DNA of 64,000 bases, taken from NCBI GenBank assembly GCA_003249255.1, contig QKJP01000061.1:1-64000 (forward strand), read 5' to 3'. Below, piece by piece: positions 24,683 through 32,866 of this stretch. The first letter of the stretch is position 1; every line of letters starts with the position of its first letter. The notes under the pieces were generated by a model. It did not search any database and was not told the DNA's origin. It saw only the letters and a program-made list of their open reading frames with translations. This DNA comes from Bacteroidales bacterium (GTDB lineage: Bacteria > Bacteroidota > Bacteroidia > Bacteroidales > Marinilabiliaceae). The translations under genes were made by a program, and so were the position numbers.

Positions 24683-25954
24683 ATGTTAACGCTTAAATAC
24701 ATTCAGGAAAATAAAGACGAGGTTGTTAACCGTTTAAAGGTTAAAAACTTTGAAGCAGCTCAAATTGTAGATGCAATCATTGATTTAGATAATAAAAGAA
24801 AGGCAACACAAGCTGAAGTTGAAATTTTACAGGCAGAGATGAATTCTTTGTCGAAAGAGATTGGCCAGCTTTTTAAATCCGGTAATGTTGACGAAGCTAA
24901 TCAAGCTAAGGAGCGTACCGGTGAGTTGAAAGAGTCCATTAAAAACTTGTCTGCTCAATTAGATGCTACTACTGAGGAGTTAAATGCTCAGCTGGTGCAA
25001 TTGCCTAATTTACCACACAGCTCTGTACCTGAAGGAAAAGGCGAAGATGATAATGAAATTGTGACTGAAGGTGGAGTTATTCCTCAATTAGAAAATGCCA
25101 AGCCACATTGGGATCTCATTAAAGATTATGATTTAATTGATTTTGAATTAGGTACAAAAATTACCGGAGCAGGTTTTCCGGTTTATAAAGGAAAAGGTGC
25201 TCGTTTACAACGTGCGTTGATAAACTTTTTCCTAGATGAGGCAGAAAAAGCCGGTTATGATGAGGTTTTACCTCCCTTATTGGTGAATGAAGATTCTGGT
25301 TTTGGTACCGGACAGTTACCGGATAAAGAAGGTATGATGTATCATGCAACTGCTGATAATTTGTATTTAATCCCTACCGCAGAAGTTCCTGTCACAAATC
25401 TATATCGAGATGTGATTTTAAAGGCAAGTGAGATGCCTGTTAAAAATTGCGCATATTCAGCGTGTTTCCGTCGTGAAGCTGGTTCTTGGGGTGCTCATGT
25501 TCGTGGGTTAAATCGCTTGCACCAGTTTGATAAGGTTGAGATTGTGCAGGTTGCACATCCTAAAAATTCTTATGAGATTTTAGATCAAATGGTGGCACAT
25601 GTGCAAAGTTTGATTGAAAAGCTCGAATTACCTTGGCGTATCTTACGTTTATGTGGAGGAGATATAAGTTTTACCTCTGCGTTAACCTTCGATTTTGAAG
25701 TATACTCTGCTGCTCAGGGACGTTGGTTAGAAGTCAGCTCTGTATCAAACTTTGAAAGCTATCAGGCTAACCGCTTAAAGCTTCGTTATAAAGAAGATGG
25801 TGAGAAGAAAACTCAGCTGGCTCATACTTTAAATGGTAGTGCTTTAGCTTTACCACGTATTATGGCAGCCTTGTTAGAAAATAATCAAACAGCCGATGGA
25901 ATTAAAATTCCAGCAGCCTTAGTGCCGTATACTGGTTTCGATTTCATTAAATAA
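24683..25954 (+). CDS. serS: seryl-tRNA synthetase
   Basis: 423 residues, the normal length. The N-terminal tRNA-binding coiled coil spans about 30-105 (many E/K/A heptads). The class II catalytic core has PTAEVPVTNLYRD, motif 2 in FRREAGSWGAHVRGLNRLHQF and motif 3 in LNGSALALPRIMAALLENNQ. Motif 3 has ALPRIM where many SerRS have AVGRTL, but the arginine is kept. It charges tRNA-Ser and, before SelA, tRNA-Sec. A strong terminator follows. Confidence 0.97.
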   Translation: MLTLKYIQENKDEVVNRLKVKNFEAAQIVDAIIDLDNKRKATQAEVEILQAEMNSLSKEIGQLFKSGNVDEANQAKERTGELKESIKNLSAQLDATTEELNAQLVQLPNLPHSSVPEGKGEDDNEIVTEGGVIPQLENAKPHWDLIKDYDLIDFELGTKITGAGFPVYKGKGARLQRALINFFLDEAEKAGYDEVLPPLLVNEDSGFGTGQLPDKEGMMYHATADNLYLIPTAEVPVTNLYRDVILKASEMPVKNCAYSACFRREAGSWGAHVRGLNRLHQFDKVEIVQVAHPKNSYEILDQMVAHVQSLIEKLELPWRILRLCGGDISFTSALTFDFEVYSAAQGRWLEVSSVSNFESYQANRLKLRYKEDGEKKTQLAHTLNGSALALPRIMAALLENNQTADGIKIPAALVPYTGFDFIK

Positions 25955-25959
25955 TTATC

Positions 25960-25985
25960 AAGGCCGGTTTATCCGGCCTTTTTTA
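25960..25985 (+). terminator. strong terminator after serS
   Basis: Stem AAGGCCGG / CCGGCCTT with loop TTTAT, followed by six T. Confidence 0.9.
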
Positions 25986-26001
25986 TACTTCGTATAAAAT
26001 C

Positions 26002-26035
26002 ATCTCGATACTTGATACTCTGTACTTGTATCTTA
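26002..26035. repeat. CTTGATA-type short-repeat array
   Basis: Four degenerate 7-8 base units (CTCGATA, CTTGATA, CTCTGTA, CTTGTAT) in tandem in the serS-DUF4286 spacer; related to the TTGATAC copies at 4065-4098 and 6172-6222. Confidence 0.45.
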
Positions 26036-26046
26036 ATGTGTATAAT

Positions 26047-26349
26047 ATGTTCATTTTTAATACCACTTTTGCAGTAGTTGATGTATCTATCCAGGAATGG
26101 AAAAACTGGATGGATCGTAATTACTTACCAACCTTTAAAGATATTCTTCCCCAGGCACGTATAGAGCTATATAAAGTTTTGGCCATTGTTCAGGAAGGAA
26201 CTACTAATTTTTCTTGTCAGATCAAATGTGAGTCTCCAAATGAATTGGAAGTGTTAAACAAGTACAGTAGTGTTTTGCTTGATGATTTAAAAAATCGTTT
26301 CGGTGAGAATTGTTTGTCGTTTAGTACTATTCTTCAAGAAGAGAATTAA
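26047..26349 (+). CDS. DUF4286 family protein
   Basis: 100 residues from the ATG at 26047, which gives the N-terminus MFIFNTTFAVVD expected of the DUF4286 family; an in-frame TTG at 26026 lies within the repeat array and is less likely. Small, cytoplasmic, no signal peptide. The family is widespread in Bacteroidota with no known function and is often beside ruvC, as here: the stop codon is two bases before the ruvC start, suggesting translational coupling. Confidence 0.8.
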   Translation: MFIFNTTFAVVDVSIQEWKNWMDRNYLPTFKDILPQARIELYKVLAIVQEGTTNFSCQIKCESPNELEVLNKYSSVLLDDLKNRFGENCLSFSTILQEEN

Positions 26350-26351
26350 AG

Positions 26352-26906
26352 TTGAGCGCAGAGCGAATTATATTAGGAATTGATCCCGGAACAACCGTAA
26401 TGGGTTATGGCCTTATTAAAGCAATGGGTAATAAAGCTGAGCTAATAACATTAGGTGTTTTGGAGTTGCATAAGTACACCGATCATTATCTAAAACTTCA
26501 AAAGATTTTTGAATGTGTTGTTCGTTTAGTAGATTCTTATCATCCTGATGAGTTAGCTATCGAAGCGCCCTTTTATGGAAAGAATGTGCAATCGATGTTG
26601 AAATTGGGAAGGGCTCAGGGAGTTGCCATGGCGGCTGCTTTGTCGCGTTCTGTACCTATTTTTGAGTACGCACCTCTTCGGATCAAACAAGCCATAACCG
26701 GAAGTGGCAGTGCTTCAAAGGAACAAGTTGCGATGATGTTAAAGCAGATGTTGAAGCTTAAGGAAGTTCCTACTTATTTAGATGCAACTGATGGTCTGGC
26801 AGCAGCTTTTTGTCATTTTCTTCAAAGCCAAAAAGTGAATGTGGCTTCTGGTCCTAAAAGTTGGAAGGAGTTTATTAGTAAAAATCCCGGGAGGGTGAAA
26901 AGGTAG
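26352..26906 (+). CDS. ruvC: Holliday junction resolvase RuvC
   Basis: 184 residues. RuvC cuts Holliday junctions with RuvAB. The acidic active site is visible: Asp11 in ILGIDPGTTVMGYG, Glu in LAIEAPFYGKN and the C-terminal DATDGLAAAFCH aspartates. The start is TTG at 26352, because no ATG or GTG exists between the upstream stop and the first catalytic Asp. It directly follows the DUF4286 gene and converges on mgtE with 11 bases between the stops. Confidence 0.96.
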   Translation: MSAERIILGIDPGTTVMGYGLIKAMGNKAELITLGVLELHKYTDHYLKLQKIFECVVRLVDSYHPDELAIEAPFYGKNVQSMLKLGRAQGVAMAAALSRSVPIFEYAPLRIKQAITGSGSASKEQVAMMLKQMLKLKEVPTYLDATDGLAAAFCHFLQSQKVNVASGPKSWKEFISKNPGRVKR

Positions 26907-26917
26907 TTGTGTGATGT

Positions 26918-28282
26918 TTACATTAACAAACTAAAAATTAAACTACCGATACTAAAGTAAATGAACATCCCTATAATGTCATTTAGGGTTGTGATAAATG
27001 GACCGGTAGCAACCGCCGGATCAAATTTTAGTCGGTTCATTAACAGCGGAACAGCTGTGCCAAATAAGCTGGCAAATACCACCACCGAGAACATAGCCAC
27101 ACTAACGGTAGCAGTTAACGCCATAGAGGCTCCTGCAAAATAATTGTAGGCAAATATTAAAAGTGATAATACTGTTGCATTGAGAACTGAAATGCTAAGT
27201 TCTTTTAAAAGTTTAAAGGTGGTTGTTTCAATTCCCATCGATTGGCTGGCTAAAGCCTGAACAACAATGGCTGAAGACTGGATTCCAACATTACCTCCCA
27301 TTGCGGCAATTAATCCCATAAAGAAAGTAAGTTGTGGGTGTTGGTCAATGATGGATTCAAATCCGCCAACCACTCTGGATCCAAAAATCCCACCTAATAA
27401 ACCTATAAATAGCCAGGGAATACGTGCTCTTGTATGAGCCCAAAGGCTGTCGTTTAGTTCCACATCATCGGTAATACCGGAAGCAAGTTGATAATCCTTC
27501 TCTGCTTCTTCCCGCATCACATCTACAACGTCATCAATAGTAATACGACCGATTAATCGTCCTACCTGATCAATTACAGGCATGGCCACTAAGTCATATT
27601 TATCCATCAAATTACTTACTTCTTCATCCTTCGTATCGGCTTTTACAGAAATGATATCCGGATTGTATAAGTCTTTAACTATTGAGCTGGAGGGACTTAA
27701 AAGAATCTTTTTTAAAGAGATTGTTCCTTTTAAAATGCCATCGGTATCTACCACATATACATAATATACTTCATCGATATCCGCAGCTTGTCTGCGCATG
27801 CTTTTTATGCAGGTTGGTATGGACCAGTTTTCTTTAACTTTAATTAGCTCCTTGGCCATAAGTCCACCGGCCGTATCTTCATCAAAGGAAAGGAGATCAG
27901 CAATGTTACCGGCTGAACTCACATCATCCATGTGAGAAAGTACTTCTTGCTGGATTTCTTCGTCAAGTGCTCCCAATATGTCAGCAGCATCATCGGAATC
28001 CATGTTGTCGATGAAGCGTTTCGCTATGATCTCGCTGGGTAGATGGCCTAGAAAACGATTTCGGTCTTCTTCTTCAAGCTCAGTTAAAACATCTGCGGCC
28101 TTGTCATCATCCATTATAAAATAGAGATATTTGGCCTCGTCGATGGTCATCTCTTCATAAACCTCTGCAATGTCTGCCGGGTGTAAATCATCAACTATTG
28201 CTTGAATGGCTGTTTCGTCCTTGGATTGGATTAAAGCCTTTAAGTTGTCAATGTATTCCCTTGTTAATTCAAAGTTTTTCAT
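26918..28282 (-). CDS. mgtE: magnesium transporter MgtE
   Basis: 454 residues from the ATG at 28282 (GTG at 28288 is possible). The order is that of MgtE: a helical N domain with acidic repeats (about 10-130; LHPADIAEVYEEM), two CBS domains (about 137-250), a plug helix and five transmembrane helices (about 285-454) with GGNVGIQSSAI and PFITTLNDIIG lining the pore. The cytosolic domains sense Mg2+ and gate the channel. No M-box riboswitch is evident upstream. Confidence 0.95.
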   Translation of the reverse strand: MKNFELTREYIDNLKALIQSKDETAIQAIVDDLHPADIAEVYEEMTIDEAKYLYFIMDDDKAADVLTELEEEDRNRFLGHLPSEIIAKRFIDNMDSDDAADILGALDEEIQQEVLSHMDDVSSAGNIADLLSFDEDTAGGLMAKELIKVKENWSIPTCIKSMRRQAADIDEVYYVYVVDTDGILKGTISLKKILLSPSSSIVKDLYNPDIISVKADTKDEEVSNLMDKYDLVAMPVIDQVGRLIGRITIDDVVDVMREEAEKDYQLASGITDDVELNDSLWAHTRARIPWLFIGLLGGIFGSRVVGGFESIIDQHPQLTFFMGLIAAMGGNVGIQSSAIVVQALASQSMGIETTTFKLLKELSISVLNATVLSLLIFAYNYFAGASMALTATVSVAMFSVVVFASLFGTAVPLLMNRLKFDPAVATGPFITTLNDIIGMFIYFSIGSLIFSLLM

Positions 28283-28351
28283 TTGCACAGAGTTTTTGAA
28301 GATTCACTACATGTAGTTAAGTTTAGAAGTTAATTTAACTGCTTTTAAAAG

Positions 28352-29137
28352 TTAAGCATTCAATGGATTTGCTTCAACTAATTTTGTGAGTTCAATAAAG
28401 TCATTGACACTCATTTGTTCCGGTCGTCGGGTGAGAAAATCATGGTCTGCAATGGCCTCCTTGTTAAAAGGGATTGCCTTTAGGGAGTTTCGAATGGCTT
28501 TCCGTCGTTGGTTAAATACGGCTTTTACAACTTTTACAAAAAGTTTTTCGTCGCATTCCAGTTTTTCAACTGAGTTACGAACTAATCGAATGACACCTGA
28601 TTTTACTTTTGGTGGAGGAGTGAATACATTTTCGTGAACCGTGAATAAGTATTCGATATCATAAAAGGCCTGAAGAAGAACACTTAGTACGCCATAGGTT
28701 TTTGATCCGGGACCTGCTGCTAACCTTTCAGCCACTTCTTTTTGAAGCATTCCTACGACCTGAGGCATGAGGTTTCTGTTTTCAAAAACTTTAAAGAATA
28801 TGGGTCCTGAAATGTTGTAAGGGAAATTACCAATTAAAGAAACCGGTTCAGAAAACAACTCATTAAGATCTAATTTTAAGAAATCGCCATAGATGATATT
28901 TGATCTTAATTCCGGAAAATTCTCATTTAAATAGTCTACCGATTCATTGTCAAGTTCAATGACTTTTAGTTTAATGCCCGGGCGTTGAACTAAAAATCTG
29001 GTTAAAACTCCCATTCCGGGTCCAACCTCTAAAACCGATGATGGAGGAAAAGTTAAATTATCAACAATGCGTTGAGCAATGCTTAGGTCATTGAGAAAAT
29101 GTTGGCCGAGATGTTTTTTTGCTTTTACCTTTGACAT
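28352..29137 (-). CDS. rsmA: 16S rRNA dimethyladenosine transferase
   Basis: RsmA (KsgA) dimethylates two adjacent adenosines near the 3' end of 16S rRNA late in 30S assembly. 261 residues with KKHLGQHFLND, the SAM-binding VLEVGPGMGVLT, and the catalytic IGNFPYNIS motif, plus a C-terminal helical domain with NQRRKAIRNSLK. It lies upstream of mgtE on the same strand with a 69-base spacer; mgtE may be cotranscribed. Confidence 0.97.
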   Translation of the reverse strand: MSKVKAKKHLGQHFLNDLSIAQRIVDNLTFPPSSVLEVGPGMGVLTRFLVQRPGIKLKVIELDNESVDYLNENFPELRSNIIYGDFLKLDLNELFSEPVSLIGNFPYNISGPIFFKVFENRNLMPQVVGMLQKEVAERLAAGPGSKTYGVLSVLLQAFYDIEYLFTVHENVFTPPPKVKSGVIRLVRNSVEKLECDEKLFVKVVKAVFNQRRKAIRNSLKAIPFNKEAIADHDFLTRRPEQMSVNDFIELTKLVEANPLNA

Positions 29138-29315
29138 AATCCTCTGTGTTATTTTAACTTCAACGACAATTAGCTCAATTACAGACTCTTTAATCTGAGT
29201 AAAACTATTTTGTTATCTTTGATTGGCAATACTGGCCGCAAAGGTATAAATTCAAATTGGTAAACATATTTATTAACTGCCTTTTTTGATAAATCCGCTA
29301 GCTAATATTAATTGA

Positions 29316-30287
29316 ATGTCAGGTTTTCTAAGAAATATAAGTTTTGATTATAAGTCAACTTTAAATTTATTTGTATTTATAGTTGCTGTTTGGTCTTATG
29401 TTTTTTTAGTCAATCGCTTTTCTTCCTTTTCTCATTGGGATCAACTGATTAAACTTTTTTATCGCGACGCATCTTGGGCTTTATGGATTAGTTTATTAGG
29501 ATTAGCCATTTTAAATATTTCTATTGAATCTTTAAAATGGAAATCGTTGTTAAATCCTATCGTGGCAATCTCTTTTAGAGAATCGCTGGTGCAAATTCTT
29601 GTTGGTATGCTTACTGCCGTAGGAATACCGGGAAGGCTTGCAGAACCCGGTGGCAGGATGCTGTATATGAGAGTGAAGTTTCATAAGCGTGCTATTCTAT
29701 TGACTTATGTAGGTGGCGCTTTTCAAAACCTAATTATACTAATTGGCGGAATTGTAGGCTTGTTATCAGTAAAGAATATTTGGAGTTTTAATGAGTTTGC
29801 GTCTTTTCAACATCTTGTAACAGGAGGCCTATTTGTTTTTTTATTGTTAGGGGTGTTTTTTTATATTATCCTTCGTAAGAATGTTTTTAAACCTGTTCTT
29901 TTCTTAAGAAAGATTTTGAAAAGCTTTTTTAAGCAACGAGCACAATATTATTTTAAAATCACATTATATACTTTTCTGCGATATCTGGTATATAATGTTC
30001 AGTTATACATTGTGTTTCTGTTAATTGGCGTGGATATAGGTTTTCCTGAGTTTTTGCCTTATTCTTGTATCTATTATTTTATGATAAGCTTAGTTCCTTC
30101 TTTTTTGTTAACAGATGTGGGAATTAGGGGGCTTGTGTCCGTTTTTGTGTTTAGGGTATGGGCATTAGAAGATGTCTATCTAATAGGGGCAGTATTTTTA
30201 TTATGGATCATCAATCAAGCATTGCCGATAATGCTTGGTGGAATTTTGCATTTATCTTTAAAGCCACAAAGGTTTTGTCTAAATTGA
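29316..30287 (+). CDS. YbhN-like lysylphosphatidylglycerol synthase TM-region protein
   Basis: 323 residues with about seven or eight hydrophobic segments and the UPF0104/YbhN (LPG_synthase_TM, flippase-like) signature around GMLTAVGIPGRLAEPGGRMLYM and a later SLVPSFLLTDVGIRG. Such proteins are inner-membrane and include the flippase half of MprF. No soluble LPG synthetase domain is attached, so it is not a full MprF. Substrate unknown. It is transcribed divergently from rsmA. Confidence 0.82.
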   Translation: MSGFLRNISFDYKSTLNLFVFIVAVWSYVFLVNRFSSFSHWDQLIKLFYRDASWALWISLLGLAILNISIESLKWKSLLNPIVAISFRESLVQILVGMLTAVGIPGRLAEPGGRMLYMRVKFHKRAILLTYVGGAFQNLIILIGGIVGLLSVKNIWSFNEFASFQHLVTGGLFVFLLLGVFFYIILRKNVFKPVLFLRKILKSFFKQRAQYYFKITLYTFLRYLVYNVQLYIVFLLIGVDIGFPEFLPYSCIYYFMISLVPSFLLTDVGIRGLVSVFVFRVWALEDVYLIGAVFLLWIINQALPIMLGGILHLSLKPQRFCLN

Positions 30288-30421
30288 GCTTGATAAATAT
30301 TGAAGTTTATCATGATTATGATTATAATTAGCATAATATAGTCTCCTAGAGTTTAAGATAAAGGAAAAACTCATTATATTTAAGCACTTAAATATCGGTT
30401 TGTTAAAGAAAGGAAATCAAT

Positions 30422-31534
30422 ATGGAGCAATATTTATATAACCTTGTTCAAGATAATAACCGTGTTATCTTACCGAACTTTGGAGCGTTTATAATTTCTA
30501 AAGAGAATGGCTTAACGATTCTGTTTAATAACTTTCTAAGTTTTAATGATGGTCTTCTGGTTGATTATATCGCTGAAAAAGAGGGGTGTGATAAAATTGC
30601 GGCCACGGATAAAGTTGATGCTTTTGTTGAAAAGCTTAAAACTTCGTTAGACGAAAAAGGCGAATATGTATTAGCAGGACTTGGCGTTTTTGTAAAGGAC
30701 GATAGTGGGAATATTAAATTTGAACAAGCTTCAAATTTTGGTGAAGGCATTCCTGTTACTCCTGTTGTAGATTCTGATAATATGCCAAAGCAAGATTTGT
30801 TGGATATTGATTCTACGAATAATGCAACGATTAGTCAGGAAGTGAGTAAAGAAGTTTCAAAAACTGAAATTGAAAAAGCGAAAGCAAAAGTTAGTTCTGA
30901 AAGTTTGCTTGAAGTTGCTGAAGATAAACCTAAAGCAAACATAGCTAAAGAAGAAAAGAAGATTCCATCTTCGCCTGTTCAAAAGACAGTAAAGCCTACA
31001 TCGCAGGTGGAAAAGAAAAGTCAATCAGGAAACTCTTCCAATAAAAACCTTTTAATTGGTATTGTGTCGGCAGTAATACTTATCCTCTTTTTTGCTGTTG
31101 GTGCCTACTTCTTTTTCTTTAGTGGAGATGATAATAAAAAGCCTGTTGAAAATGTAAAAAAGGAAAAGATTGAAAAGCAGGAAAGTGTTGTAACGCCTGT
31201 TCAAAATAACGATTCTATCGATACGGCGGAAATTAATGTTGTTAAAAAAGAAGTGAAGCCGGAACCGGTTAAGGAAGAACCAATTGAAGAAAGTGGATCA
31301 ATGGTGATGCCTTACCATGCAGTAGTGGGTGGATTTGAAGTTTATGAAAATGCCGAGAACTTTAAAGCTCAGATGGAGGCCAAAGGTTACAGTGATTGTA
31401 GAATGATTCAGTACGGAAAATTAACGTTGGTAAGTGTCGAGTCTTTTGATAATTTTAGTGCTGCTGTAAAACGGCAAAGTGAGCTTGTTGAAGAGCTTCA
31501 AATGGATTGTTGGATATTAACAAAGCGTCAGTAG
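30422..31534 (+). CDS. HU-domain, single-TM, SPOR-domain protein
   Basis: 370 residues in three parts. An N-terminal HU/CCDC81-type domain (about 1-95; NNRVILPNFGAFIISK, YVLAGLGVFVKD), then a charged K/E/V-rich linker, one transmembrane helix (about 206-228), a second K/E/P linker, and a C-terminal SPOR domain (about 295-370; YHAVVGGFEVYENAENF) that would bind denuded peptidoglycan in the periplasm. So the cytoplasmic HU-like part is tied to the division-site wall. This architecture is typical of Bacteroidota. A terminator follows. Confidence 0.9.
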   Translation: MEQYLYNLVQDNNRVILPNFGAFIISKENGLTILFNNFLSFNDGLLVDYIAEKEGCDKIAATDKVDAFVEKLKTSLDEKGEYVLAGLGVFVKDDSGNIKFEQASNFGEGIPVTPVVDSDNMPKQDLLDIDSTNNATISQEVSKEVSKTEIEKAKAKVSSESLLEVAEDKPKANIAKEEKKIPSSPVQKTVKPTSQVEKKSQSGNSSNKNLLIGIVSAVILILFFAVGAYFFFFSGDDNKKPVENVKKEKIEKQESVVTPVQNNDSIDTAEINVVKKEVKPEPVKEEPIEESGSMVMPYHAVVGGFEVYENAENFKAQMEAKGYSDCRMIQYGKLTLVSVESFDNFSAAVKRQSELVEELQMDCWILTKRQ

Positions 31535-31555
31535 TTTTTATATAAATTAGGATAT

Positions 31556-31584
31556 AAGCCAACCACATCTGGTTGGCTTTTTTG
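31556..31584 (+). terminator. terminator immediately before glycosyltransferase start
   Basis: Perfect 10-bp stem AAGCCAACCA / TGGTTGGCTT with a 4-base loop and six T. It ends about six bases before the ATG of the next gene. Confidence 0.88.
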
Positions 31585-31589
31585 TTGTT

Positions 31590-32711
31590 ATGCAAGCGTA
31601 TTTTGCCATATTAATTATTAGTTTGAGTTTTGTATCCGCGTTCTTATACCTACGCTTGCTCTTTCAATGGTCAGGTTCATGGAGAAATGCTCAGGAATTT
31701 GTCTGTGTTGAAAGTCTAGAAACACGCTGCTCTCCATCCATAATTGTTGCCTTTCGTAATGAAAAGGTTAATTTAAAAAGTTTGGTTTCAGATCTTAAAA
31801 ATCAAACATTTAGAGAGTTGGAAATCATTTTTGTAGATGATCATTCCGAAGATGGTAGTTCGGGTGAGTTAGAGCAATTATTAATCGAATATAATCTACA
31901 AGCACAAATACTAAAGAATACCGGAGTTGGAAAAAAAGCTGCTCTTGTTACAGGAGCTTCTCATGCGCATGCTTCAAATTTATTATTTACTGATGCAGAT
32001 TGTTGTTTAAACCCGGCTTGGGCAAAAACGTTTGCAGCCTTTTTATCTGCTAATAAGTCTGATGTAATAATCGGACCGTTAAAACTTAGTGGAGGAAAGA
32101 CTTTTATTGAGAGATTTCAAATTTTGGATGTTTTAGCCTTACAACTTTCCGGAGGAGGAGCCGCTCTAAATAATAAGCCCATTATGATGAATGGGGCAAA
32201 TATGCTTTGCAGTAAGGCGTTATTTTTGGAAGCTAATTTAAGACCTGAATATTCTTCAGGTGATGATATGTTTCTTTTAGAATATGCTAAGCAATGTGGA
32301 GCATCAATTAGCTATTTAAAAGGTGCTAATGCTATTGTGTCTACTTCAGCATTAAATGGGATGCAGCCTTTTTTTAAGCAGCGAATTAGATGGGCATCCA
32401 AAGCAAAAGCTTATGTTGATAGAGATATTATATTATCCGGACTAATCGTGTCTTTTGTAAATGGCTTAATCTTGTTGAGTTTAGTTTTGGGTGTTTTGGA
32501 GTTGAAGTATCTTGCTGTTTGGTCACTTTTGTTTATTGTTAAAATGGCAGGAGATTCTTTTTTATTGAATTCAGGGAAGGCTTTTTTTCAGTGTTCTTTC
32601 CAATTTAAAGATTGGTTAATTAGTCAGTTGCTTTATCCCTTTTATGTTTTAATTGTCTTGTTTTTTTCGCTCACAGTAAAAGTGAAATGGAAGGGACGTG
32701 ATGTGTCTTGA
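31590..32711 (+). CDS. membrane glycosyltransferase family 2
   Basis: 373 residues: an N-terminal TM helix, a GT-A catalytic domain with IFVDDHSEDGS, the metal-binding LLFTDADC, GDDMFLLEYA and the QRIRW motif (near residue 262) of processive or polymer-type GT2 enzymes, and two or three C-terminal TM helices. Similar Bacteroidota proteins act in surface polysaccharide or lipid-linked sugar synthesis. Acceptor and donor are unknown. It begins six bases after a strong terminator, so it must use a promoter inside that hairpin or depend on readthrough. Confidence 0.85.
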   Translation: MQAYFAILIISLSFVSAFLYLRLLFQWSGSWRNAQEFVCVESLETRCSPSIIVAFRNEKVNLKSLVSDLKNQTFRELEIIFVDDHSEDGSSGELEQLLIEYNLQAQILKNTGVGKKAALVTGASHAHASNLLFTDADCCLNPAWAKTFAAFLSANKSDVIIGPLKLSGGKTFIERFQILDVLALQLSGGGAALNNKPIMMNGANMLCSKALFLEANLRPEYSSGDDMFLLEYAKQCGASISYLKGANAIVSTSALNGMQPFFKQRIRWASKAKAYVDRDIILSGLIVSFVNGLILLSLVLGVLELKYLAVWSLLFIVKMAGDSFLLNSGKAFFQCSFQFKDWLISQLLYPFYVLIVLFFSLTVKVKWKGRDVS

Positions 32712-32866
32712 TTTAACATTTTCCACCAAATGCTGTTTGTTTTTATGAGTTAAAAACATCACTTCACAGTTCTTGTTTCGATTGAATTAACAATTCCATT
32801 ACATTAATTTTACTTAGGTACGCTTTGCTACACTTACTTTTAAACACACTTTAAAAATGAGCGGTA

